A DNA stretch of 64,000 nucleotides from Chloroflexi bacterium AL-N1. Its GTDB lineage: Bacteria; Chloroflexota; Chloroflexia; Chloroflexales; Roseiflexaceae. Positions 55,126 through 62,489 of the stretch are shown piece by piece. Position 1 is the stretch's first letter. Every line of letters starts with the position of its first letter. The position numbers and the translations under genes are program-made. Below the pieces are notes generated by a model. The model saw only the letters and a program-made list of their open reading frames with translations. It made no database searches and was not told the origin of the DNA. Where the stretch lies: assembly GCA_013122435.1 (NCBI GenBank), contig WYDT01000001.1:62001-126000 (forward strand), in the 5' to 3' direction.

Positions 55126-55479
55126 CTAGACAAGTTGGTTCGGGGCATTGTTTCGCTCACGTTGTTTGCGTTCTTCTGCCCGCCGCCAGCGTTCACGTTC
55201 TGCTTGCGCTTCACGTGCCTGCACACTCCTACTTTGGATCAGACTGGCCAGAGCACGCCAATCATTCGATAAACCGACACTTGTACTGAGCTTGTCATGC
55301 ATCCCCTGATCAAAAATGTCTCGATAGGAACCAGCCGCTTCTACCAGGACCTGATGCGCCATCTCAGTGCGTTGTCTCCGCAGGTCACCAAGTTCATCAG
55401 CGATGTGCAGCAGAGTGCTGACAGCTTCGGCGGCGATGTCCCAGTTCCAACGTACATTATGCCAATAAGTGTTACTCAT
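55126..55479 (-). CDS. WXG100-like helical protein, copy 1
   Basis: 117 residues, entirely helical in character. RWNWDIAAEAVSTLLHIADELGDLRRQR, then EAAGSYRDIFDQGM, then a charged Arg/Glu helix. The helix-turn-helix with GxYRDxF at the turn resembles WXG100-superfamily variants of actinobacterial type VII loci, where W-x-G is replaced by a G-x-Y-R-x-x-F turn. It may be a secreted chaperone or adaptor for EssC. Copy 2 at 56125-56478 shares the layout and ends in the same Arg/Glu-rich helix. The RERNN tail could carry the export signal; the usual YxxxD/E is not evident. Confidence 0.65.
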   Translation of the reverse strand: MSNTYWHNVRWNWDIAAEAVSTLLHIADELGDLRRQRTEMAHQVLVEAAGSYRDIFDQGMHDKLSTSVGLSNDWRALASLIQSRSVQAREAQAERERWRRAEERKQRERNNAPNQLV

Positions 55480-56124
55480 CTAGGATAATCCTCTCTGTAT
55501 CATCAAAGCCTCTGATAAAATATCCCTGTTCCCGCTATGGGCAAATGATATAATCCTAGCATAGGTGCTTGCCGTCGCACTTCGTACAAACCACGTATCT
55601 TTTATCACGATTTTGTCACCTCTGCTTTAGCGCCCAGAGTGAACACCCATAATCAAGGCGTACAATCAGCGATGCCACCTAAACTCTGGCGGCTTACCAT
55701 AAGAACAACTGCTCGTGCTATACCTCGCATCACAAGGTGGGAAAGCAGGCGGCGGGAGGAAAAACAAACCTGTTATGTCAACAAGACCTCAGCAAGCACG
55801 ACGAGTTAGGCATAACACTGACCCACGCCATTGCACGAAGGACTACCAGGTGGACCTGCTCACCTTGAGTGCCTTGAGTATCAGTTGTAGTTCTTTCTGT
55901 CCCATAGTGAAAGACATTGTTGGTTGGTCCATCAGCTCTTTATCTCATTTTATAGAGTAATTCGCCCCGAAGACAATCCATCGTGCACAACACCCCGATC
56001 ACCGCACCGCCAATGCCCACCCAGGTCACGTAAATGTTGCCAAAAGAGATAGTCTTCCATATCTTTCCTCTTAGAGATAGAACGCTATACAGACCACAGG
56101 CATCCGCATCAGCAAAGTCGAAGG
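55480..56124. other. 645-base region with decayed gene copy
   Basis: No intact gene. It contains the FHA remnant at 55981-56060. A 29-codon minus frame (55843-55932) encoding MSFTMGQKELQLILKALK with a weak start signal may be another remnant or a tiny gene. The remaining sequence gives only frames with random composition. The region separates two copies of a WXG-like gene. Confidence 0.5.
55981..56060 (-). pseudogene. Internally deleted remnant of the FHA membrane-protein gene
   Basis: Reading from the ATG at 56060, the first 14 codons (MEDYLFWQHLRDLG) and ribosome site match the FHA gene start at 55065 almost base for base. They then join a segment matching codons for GIVGAVIGVLC about 110 codons further on in that gene, and the similarity ends. 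The parent's membrane helices and FHA domain are lost. It marks an old tandem duplication of the FHA plus WXG-like pair. Confidence 0.8.
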
Positions 56125-56478
56125 CTAGAACTCACTCCGGTTGTGCTCGCGCTCCTTTTTCTTCTGCTGTTCCTCTCGCCAACGCTCACGCTCACGTTCG
56201 CGACGATTCTGCTCTTCACGTGCTTGTTCGCTCAGGCTATTAATACGATTGGCTAATCTGTAGCAATCAAAAGAGATACCACGACTGACCAGATCCTTAG
56301 TATCGAAACCTTCAGAGAATGTATCTCGATAAGGTCCGTCAGCTTCTTCAAGTACCAGAGTTGCCTTCTCACCACGCCTCTGACGAAGCTCACCCAGCTC
56401 GTTTGCAATACGAATCAAGGTATTCGCAGCCTCCTCCGCAGCACCCCAGTTCCAGTGTACATCGTTCCAGTTAGGCAT
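56125..56478 (-). CDS. WXG100-like helical protein, copy 2
   Basis: 117 residues, the same length as copy 1. HWNWGAAEEAANTLIRIANELGELRQRR, EADGPYRDTFSEGF, then RANRINSLSEQAREEQNRRE-like charged helix. It matches copy 1 at about 40% by eye, with the W-N-W start, the GxYRDxF turn and the Arg/Glu-rich end conserved. Conservation of this gene beside a decayed FHA copy suggests that its product is useful on its own, for instance as a second substrate or a hetero-dimer partner. AGAGGAAA precedes the ATG. Confidence 0.65.
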   Translation of the reverse strand: MPNWNDVHWNWGAAEEAANTLIRIANELGELRQRRGEKATLVLEEADGPYRDTFSEGFDTKDLVSRGISFDCYRLANRINSLSEQAREEQNRRERERERWREEQQKKKEREHNRSEF

Positions 56479-56593
56479 CTACATTTTTTCCTCTGTGTTG
56501 TACAAAACATCTGGTCTGTCATAAAATCTGTTTCACCACGCTATTTGATACAGTTATGCGTATGTGTGAAAAAAGCATAGGTATCTATAACTT

Positions 56594-58801
56594 TTAAGAC
56601 TCTGATAGATTGTTATCGTCACCACGATCTTCCTGACTGGGACCAAAGTCATTTTCGCTAGAGAACATACCTTGAATGTCAGTTAAGGTACGAACGGCGT
56701 CTTCGCTGATATCGTTGGTATCTGCAGACTCATCCGCAACTTGAATACCTGCATTTTCAAGCGCATGCCCCACTGAAAATAGAGACAGGGTGTCACTGAA
56801 ACTATCTGTCACCTGCCCTAGTTCTTGTACAGCTTCTATGCGCTCATACGAGTTAACATAATTCTGGCGCGCTGTTTCTTGTTGAAGGAATCGGGCGACA
56901 TCCTCTGGACTATCACCAGCTTCCATCATGTGTAACCCCTGTGCAGTAATATCGTCGCTGGTGCGCACAGCAGGTGGACCGTCTGGTATAAATCCGTTTG
57001 AGTTGATATAGTTTCGCCAGTCTGTTTCCTGTTGGAGAAATCGAACGATATCCTCTGGATTGTCACCGACACGCATCATAAGCAATCCCTGCGACACGAT
57101 TTCGTCGTTGGTACGGGCAGTCGGGAGACCCTCTGCTCTCAGTGCATCCAAAGTTGGATTATGCTCATTTAATCTACTCGATCGATTTTGATTTAATCTA
57201 TCAACACCATCACTGTGACTATCTATCGACAGATCAAGCCAATTCAACACCGAATCTTCCCGATGTCTATCGCGCGCTTCTTCACTGATATAGGGGTCTT
57301 GCGCCATTTCGTGGTGATGACTGATGAGGGCTACAGATTCAAGGATATTAATACCCTTCAACCATGGAAGAGCCATTACGACCGACAGTGCTTGCTGAGT
57401 AAGTATGTCACCCTGGCTTGGATTCACCGTTCGTACAAAATTTTCGCGTTGATCGACCATATTCATGCGCGGATCTATTCCAACGGCGTCTCCTGTAGCG
57501 ACCGATGTAGCATCAGCAAGCGGATTCCCATATGCACCAAATATGTACAAAATATCAAGCTCCAGTTCAAGTTGTGTCAGATTTGGATCAGCACGTACCT
57601 CTTGTAACACCTTTTGTAAGTCATTGGGATTAGAACTATAGATAGCTTGTTCGACATCAGAAAGAATTTGATTAACTCTTGGTGAAAAGTCATCCCTGCT
57701 TTCCCAATCCTGACGTATCGCATCAAGGCGGTCTTGCTCGACGTCTAGAACACTCGATATATCCTGTCGATACTCGGTCTCCCACGCCGATAGTTCTGCC
57801 TGGTAAGAATCCGTCAACTCTTGAAGTTGTCGCTGCTCTGTCGTAAGTGCCTCAGCAGCATGATCGACCTGCTGATTCAAGCCTGCGAGGAACGGACTCA
57901 TTTGTCTGAGTTGGGCGAGTTCTTGCTTAATGTGTGCTAATTCTTCCCCATGCGATGCCGGTTGTAAGGCTTCTTCCAACTCCCATTGTCGTTCCTCCAG
58001 TTCAGCGATCTGTCTCAATACCTCTGGCGTACCAAGCAATGTTATTTGAGCAGCATTGACCCGTGCCTGTGTCTCAGCAATGACACTAGGGGGTTGATCG
58101 GTAAGCTCCGCCAGGGCTATCTCTTGTAATCCTAGATCACGATCAAGTTCAGCCTGTCGCTGGCGTATCTGGAACACCATCAACCGTAAGCTATGGGCAT
58201 CGACAATCGTGAGCTGACTGGCGATCTCACCAAGTGCCTGGTCCGGCAATGCAAGGATATTGCCATGGGCCCTGTAAGCATCCAACGCAGACTGCCCACC
58301 TTGCTCCATCGCATCGGCCAGTGCCAGCATTTCATCAAGCACCTCATCTGTGTACGGTGCCAGCAGTTGCTGCTGATATTGCAGATGCTCCATCTTCGCC
58401 AGAATCAGGAATGCCTGTACTTCCTCATCAGTCCACCCCTGATCACGATAGTGTTGAGTCAACGCATTAATATCCGCCTGACTGGACGGTTCATACGCCT
58501 GAATAGCCTCCAGTACTCGCGCTGAGATTTCTCCCCCATCTGCATCTAAGAAGTCAATCGCTACATTGTGTAACCAGCGATCATGGTCTGAATCGGTCTT
58601 ATCTGCGGAACTGTTAATCCGATTGACTAGATCAAATTCACCGACATTGATCGCATATTCGATACAGGTCGCGGCGACGTGTTCGAGGAGTGGTGCTAAT
58701 TCTCTAGCGAGTTGTCGTTCTCGTTCACATAGCTCAAAACCCGTTGTTGCGTAGTCTAACAAGATCAGAGGATTGGCCGCTGATGTGTCAGGATGTGGCA
58801 T
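56594..58801 (-). CDS. Large coiled-coil protein, candidate type VII substrate
   Basis: 735 residues, no signal peptide. The first 90 residues form helices (ATTGFELCERERQLARELAPLLEHVAA, then DLVNRINSSADKTDSDHDRWLHNVA) like N-terminal WXG/LXG export domains. About 110-400 is rich in heptads (Glu, Gln, Leu) and probably coiled coil. About 560-650 has two copies of a 45-residue repeat with GDNPEDIVRFLQQET and GDSPEDVARFLQQET. The C-terminus is acidic (EDRGDDNNLSES). No toxin or enzyme motif was found. Its gene lies between WXG100 and WXG-like genes, which is where large ESX substrates or tip proteins are often encoded. Function is not established. Confidence 0.6.
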   Translation of the reverse strand: MPHPDTSAANPLILLDYATTGFELCERERQLARELAPLLEHVAATCIEYAINVGEFDLVNRINSSADKTDSDHDRWLHNVAIDFLDADGGEISARVLEAIQAYEPSSQADINALTQHYRDQGWTDEEVQAFLILAKMEHLQYQQQLLAPYTDEVLDEMLALADAMEQGGQSALDAYRAHGNILALPDQALGEIASQLTIVDAHSLRLMVFQIRQRQAELDRDLGLQEIALAELTDQPPSVIAETQARVNAAQITLLGTPEVLRQIAELEERQWELEEALQPASHGEELAHIKQELAQLRQMSPFLAGLNQQVDHAAEALTTEQRQLQELTDSYQAELSAWETEYRQDISSVLDVEQDRLDAIRQDWESRDDFSPRVNQILSDVEQAIYSSNPNDLQKVLQEVRADPNLTQLELELDILYIFGAYGNPLADATSVATGDAVGIDPRMNMVDQRENFVRTVNPSQGDILTQQALSVVMALPWLKGINILESVALISHHHEMAQDPYISEEARDRHREDSVLNWLDLSIDSHSDGVDRLNQNRSSRLNEHNPTLDALRAEGLPTARTNDEIVSQGLLMMRVGDNPEDIVRFLQQETDWRNYINSNGFIPDGPPAVRTSDDITAQGLHMMEAGDSPEDVARFLQQETARQNYVNSYERIEAVQELGQVTDSFSDTLSLFSVGHALENAGIQVADESADTNDISEDAVRTLTDIQGMFSSENDFGPSQEDRGDDNNLSES

Positions 58802-58915
58802 TGTCGGGCTGCTCCTTCTCTAACATAACATTTGCTAGTATGTAGGTCTTTGTTACTAATGATGTTCGATCTCGGTCATGGTGATGTGGTTCACTTCGCA
58901 CGGTCTATAGTTTCC

Positions 58916-58942
58916 GCCACACCACTCATAAAGCGGTGTGGC
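58916..58942 (-). terminator. Hairpin after the WXG100 gene
   Basis: GCCACACC (58916-58923) and GGTGTGGC (58935-58942) form a perfect 8-base stem 18 bases beyond the WXG100 stop on the minus strand. The T-run is weak, so it may attenuate rather than stop transcription, giving more WXG100 than downstream products. Confidence 0.5.
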
Positions 58943-58959
58943 AATGGATGGACCATCCT

Positions 58960-59241
58960 TTACTGGTTGCCACCAGCACTCATAATGTTCTGGTTGATCA
59001 TCTGGACTTTGCTACGTAGCTCTTCTAAGGTCTGTGCCACAGTGTCCAGGCGTGCTTTCACGCTTGGCCAATCACCACGAAATTGCCCGGCCAGACTACC
59101 GTCCCAAACATTGGGATCTGAGAGGATTTGTCCCTGAGCATTCAGCGCATTGATCTGAGCAATGAGATCGCTGTTGATCAGGGTTTGCATTTTACTAATG
59201 GCATCACGAGCCGCACCACTGGACAGGACACGATCTGACAT
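58960..59241 (-). CDS. WXG100-family protein (EsxA/YukE-like)
   Basis: 93 residues from the ATG at 59241 (AGGAG 9 bases upstream; another ATG two codons earlier is too close to it). Two helices flank the turn VWDGSLAGQF, a W-x-G motif near residue 46. The length and helix-WxG-helix layout match the WXG100 family, secreted as dimers by type VII systems. The tail is QMINQNIMSAGGNQ; a YxxxD/E signal is not clear. It is first gene of the locus, followed by a hairpin, the pattern expected for an abundant substrate. Confidence 0.88.
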   Translation of the reverse strand: MSDRVLSSGAARDAISKMQTLINSDLIAQINALNAQGQILSDPNVWDGSLAGQFRGDWPSVKARLDTVAQTLEELRSKVQMINQNIMSAGGNQ

Positions 59242-59287
59242 AATCATTCTCTCCTTGTTTATTCAACATAACTACATAGCCACGATT

Positions 59288-59400
59288 CACGTATACCAGC
59301 AAACAAAAGTCTGCTTCTACCTACATCGGCAATCCTGCGAACACGTATACCATGACGTGAGTCGGGCTACACCAAACAAATATTCAGACCATGAGTATAC
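59288..59400. promoter_or_regulatory. Repeated GTATAC/CACGTATACCA sites in divergent region
   Basis: The 328-base gap between WXG100 and the regulator at 59570 contains CACGTATACCA at 59288-59298 and again at 59342-59352, and a third GTATAC at 59395-59400. The spacing is 54 and 50 bases, about five helical turns. These are candidate operators for one of the XRE regulators. Confidence 0.4.
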
Positions 59401-59442
59401 CTGTGCTAAACAGCTTTGCCTATAGTTCGATCAAACGAATAT

Positions 59443-59510
59443 TTGTGATAATTCTGAAGACATGGTAGAATAATAGGCCTAAAATCGGCCCTAAAATCGG
59501 CCCTAAAACC
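59443..59510 (+). promoter_or_regulatory. Promoter overlapped by three 12-base direct repeats
   Basis: TTGTGA (59443-59448), a 17-base spacer and TAGAAT (59466-59471) form a likely promoter. Three 12-base units of (A/G)GGCCTAAAATC type follow at 59475-59486, 59487-59498 and 59499-59510, covering the expected start site. This suits a repressor site, probably autoregulation of the gene at 59570. Confidence 0.5.
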
Positions 59511-59569
59511 GTCCTCAATGACTACTCACCATCCCAACACCCATAACAGTGTGAGAGGAGTATTGTGCT

Positions 59570-62428
59570 ATGTTACGCACAAATGCTTTTGGCCAATGGG
59601 TTCAACGGCGGCGTAAACTGCTGGACTACACTCAACAGGAGCTCGCGACCCTGGTTAGTTGTGCTGAACGCACCATTCGCAAAATTGAGTCGGGGGATCT
59701 CCGCCCCTCGCTTTCCACCGTCCGACGTCTGGCCAAAGCCCTTCAAATTGCCACTAACGATCATGCTGCGGTGGTCGCATTTGCACACAATCATTCTGAT
59801 GGGATGCCTCCAACTCTGGCACAGTATGATGATGAACCCATGTCAACCAGTCCACCACGTCCGACGGCTACTGTTCCGATCCCACCAACCCCGCTCCTTG
59901 GGCGGGAGATAGATATCGACAGCGTCCGTACCTTAATAGTCCAGGACGACAGTACCGTAGTGACTTTAACCGGCGCGCCGGGAGTTGGCAAAACACGGTT
60001 AGCCCTTGCGCTGGCAGCCGAGTTGGCGGACCAATTTGCCGATGGGGTGGTGGTGGTGCCGTGTGCAACGGTAGCACATCCTGATCAGGTGCTTGCTACG
60101 ATTGCCCAATATTTTGGGATTCAGGAATCGCAACCAGATACACTTGAAGCAGCTTTACTATTAGCCCTCAAACCCAAACATGTGCTCCTGGTACCGGATA
60201 ATTTTGAGCATCTGCTGGACGCCACCCCGCAACTTGCCAAACTATTGATGTACGCTCCTCAGCTAAAACTACTGATCACTAGTCGGGTACGGCTCCATCT
60301 AACCAACGAACAGCTCTATATTGTTCCACCACTGGCTATTCCCGATCCCCAGAAGGACACTAGCTGGCTCCATTGGACTGGGTATAGTGCCATCGCTCTG
60401 TTTATTAACCGAGCCACTGCGCTTGATCAACAGTTTGTGTGGACCGAAAGTAACGCACTAACCGTGGTCACAATCTGTCAACATCTGGATGGACTTCCCC
60501 TCGCAATCGAGTTAGCCGCAGCAAGAAGCACCCTGTTACCACTGCCCCTGCTTCTGGATCAACTTGACCAGCGTCTGGCGCTCTTGACGACTGGCGTCCG
60601 CGATGGCGTTCTACATCAGCAGACATTGCAAACGACACTGGAGTGGAGTTATGCACTATTATCACCCGACACGCAACAATTATTTCGCTGTTTGGGAGCT
60701 TTTGTCGGCGGGTTTACCTTCGAGGGAGTGGCAGCGGTCTATGAGTCTGAAGGCATCACTACCAATAAAGATTCAATACTCTCGGTTATTATGAACCATA
60801 TAGGTGTACTCCTCGATCATAGTCTGGTTCAACGGATACATACAGCGAATGATATTCCACGCTTCACGCTCCTCGAAACCATACGAGTGTATGCACGGGA
60901 TCAACTCACACAGCATGGTGAAATCAGCATGGTACAACAACGGCATGCGAACTATTATCTCTTCCTCGCCGAGAAACTGGCACCGGACCTCACCGGACCC
61001 ACTCAAGTCACCTGCCTGACCCGATTGGACAATGAGCACGACAATCTGCGTGCCGCCCTCCGATGGAGTTGTGCCGAAGATGGCTCAAAAGAGCTGGGGA
61101 TGCGGTTGGCTCTGGCACTCTGTCTCTTCTGGGATTTACGAGGGTATCTTCAGGAAGGAGATATCTGGTTCACAAAACTTGCCTACATCCAGGATGCTCC
61201 TCACCTCTTACGGGCACGTACCATGGCGTATGCAAGTTATTTTGCACGGGAAGTAGGGGCTAATGATCGGGCCGTTCCGCTGGCGCAAGCGGGCATTCAA
61301 CTTGGACATGAAATCAATGATGCCTTGAGCTTAACCTGTAGCTACCGCATCCTGGGATTTATCGCTGCAATGCATTTTGATGAAGTGCATACCCGCATCT
61401 ATATGGGAGAAAGTATGCACCATGGCCAGACCATCCCTTATTCCTATGAACTTGCCCGCACCCTCACGATCCAAGCCGCATTTGACCAAGCACAGGGGAA
61501 GTACGCCCAGGCAATTGGGCATTTTGAAACTACCCTGGCGATCTACCGCAACAGTGGTGATCCCGATGGAATAGCCACTACTCTGATGATGCTTGGTCAT
61601 GCCCACTTTGTCCAAGGGCACTATCACCAAGCACATACATTCTATGAAGAAAGTTTAATCCGTACGCGTGATTTACAGTCACGGAAGCTCACTGCAGCAC
61701 TATGGCTCCGTCTTGGTACCTTAGCACACACCCAGAGCAACTATACTGAAGCAATGTCGTATTATAAACGCTGCCACCAACTGGCGTTAGATATTGGGAA
61801 ACCTATAGAAGTAGCGACAGCGTTAGTGAAGATGGGACAGGTTTTACACTATTATGGACAAACTGTTCAGGCAGCCAATGCTTTTGTAGATAGTGTGGTA
61901 ATCTATGAAAAACTCAACTATATGTGGGGAATCATGTATAGTGTGATCGGAATGACAGGAGTGTTGGTAGCATGGCAACAATTTATTCCTGCGGTGCGGT
62001 TATGTGGATCTATTGATACATTGATCAATGTGTATAAACTCATGATCGAACCACCTGATCGGATGATCTATGAGCAGAGCGTGTCCACGTTACAGGCTAA
62101 GCTGGCGGATGATACCTTTGAGGACGCCTGGTGTGATGGTCAACAGCGTGCTTTTCAGGATGTGGTTGGCGAAGCTGTGAAGTTACTCACTACGCTGGTC
62201 GAAAAACAACCACCAGACCCCGTGCTAAAACCAGCAATAGAACTCACCCCTCGTGAAGTCGAAGTCCTGCACTTAGTGGCTCAGGGTCTGACCAATACAC
62301 AGGTGGCAGAAGAATTAGTCATCAGTCCATTGACCGTCAGTGCACACCTGCGTGCGATCTACCGAAAACTACAAGTCACATCTCGTGGCGCAGCTATTCG
62401 GGTTGCGCTGGAACAACAACTGGCGTGA
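59570..62428 (+). CDS. XRE-HTH / NB-ARC / TPR / LuxR-HTH regulator
   Basis: 952 residues. XRE HTH (about 7-60), P-loop GAPGVGKT (135-142), Walker B VLLVPDN (205-211, with Pro in the usual hydrophobic run), ILLITSR-like sensor, GLPLAIELAAAR and TPR repeats from about 500. It adds a C-terminal LuxR HTH (about 885-950): LTPREVEVLHLVAQGLTN, ISPLTVSAHLRAIYRKLQV. Thus it has DNA-binding domains at both ends, unlike the pair at 1741-6890. STAND proteins of this kind act as nucleotide-gated switches. Its gene faces away from the type VII-like locus with shared upstream DNA, so it may control that locus. Confidence 0.88.
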   Translation: MLRTNAFGQWVQRRRKLLDYTQQELATLVSCAERTIRKIESGDLRPSLSTVRRLAKALQIATNDHAAVVAFAHNHSDGMPPTLAQYDDEPMSTSPPRPTATVPIPPTPLLGREIDIDSVRTLIVQDDSTVVTLTGAPGVGKTRLALALAAELADQFADGVVVVPCATVAHPDQVLATIAQYFGIQESQPDTLEAALLLALKPKHVLLVPDNFEHLLDATPQLAKLLMYAPQLKLLITSRVRLHLTNEQLYIVPPLAIPDPQKDTSWLHWTGYSAIALFINRATALDQQFVWTESNALTVVTICQHLDGLPLAIELAAARSTLLPLPLLLDQLDQRLALLTTGVRDGVLHQQTLQTTLEWSYALLSPDTQQLFRCLGAFVGGFTFEGVAAVYESEGITTNKDSILSVIMNHIGVLLDHSLVQRIHTANDIPRFTLLETIRVYARDQLTQHGEISMVQQRHANYYLFLAEKLAPDLTGPTQVTCLTRLDNEHDNLRAALRWSCAEDGSKELGMRLALALCLFWDLRGYLQEGDIWFTKLAYIQDAPHLLRARTMAYASYFAREVGANDRAVPLAQAGIQLGHEINDALSLTCSYRILGFIAAMHFDEVHTRIYMGESMHHGQTIPYSYELARTLTIQAAFDQAQGKYAQAIGHFETTLAIYRNSGDPDGIATTLMMLGHAHFVQGHYHQAHTFYEESLIRTRDLQSRKLTAALWLRLGTLAHTQSNYTEAMSYYKRCHQLALDIGKPIEVATALVKMGQVLHYYGQTVQAANAFVDSVVIYEKLNYMWGIMYSVIGMTGVLVAWQQFIPAVRLCGSIDTLINVYKLMIEPPDRMIYEQSVSTLQAKLADDTFEDAWCDGQQRAFQDVVGEAVKLLTTLVEKQPPDPVLKPAIELTPREVEVLHLVAQGLTNTQVAEELVISPLTVSAHLRAIYRKLQVTSRGAAIRVALEQQLA

Positions 62429-62452
62429 AGAGGGAATGGTATCTGATCAGAG

Positions 62453-62480
62453 CTCTTCGGTATTCCGAAGAGTCTTATAA
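62453..62480. terminator. Hairpin between convergent genes
   Basis: CTCTTCGG (62453-62460), loop TATT, CCGAAGAG (62465-62472), then TCTTATAA. A perfect 8-base stem 24 bases after the regulator stop and before the convergent membrane-protein stop. Confidence 0.6.
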
Positions 62481-62489
62481 CCTGAAGAG

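Noticed and set aside
55715..55960. 81-codon plus-strand frame in the duplicated FHA/WXG region
   Set aside because: No ribosome site or motif, and it lies in a region shown to be decaying; probably random.
59475..59510. Three 12-base repeats as a possible CRISPR
   Set aside because: The units touch each other with no spacers and sit on a promoter, so they are operator-like. No CRISPR array or cas gene was seen in the window.
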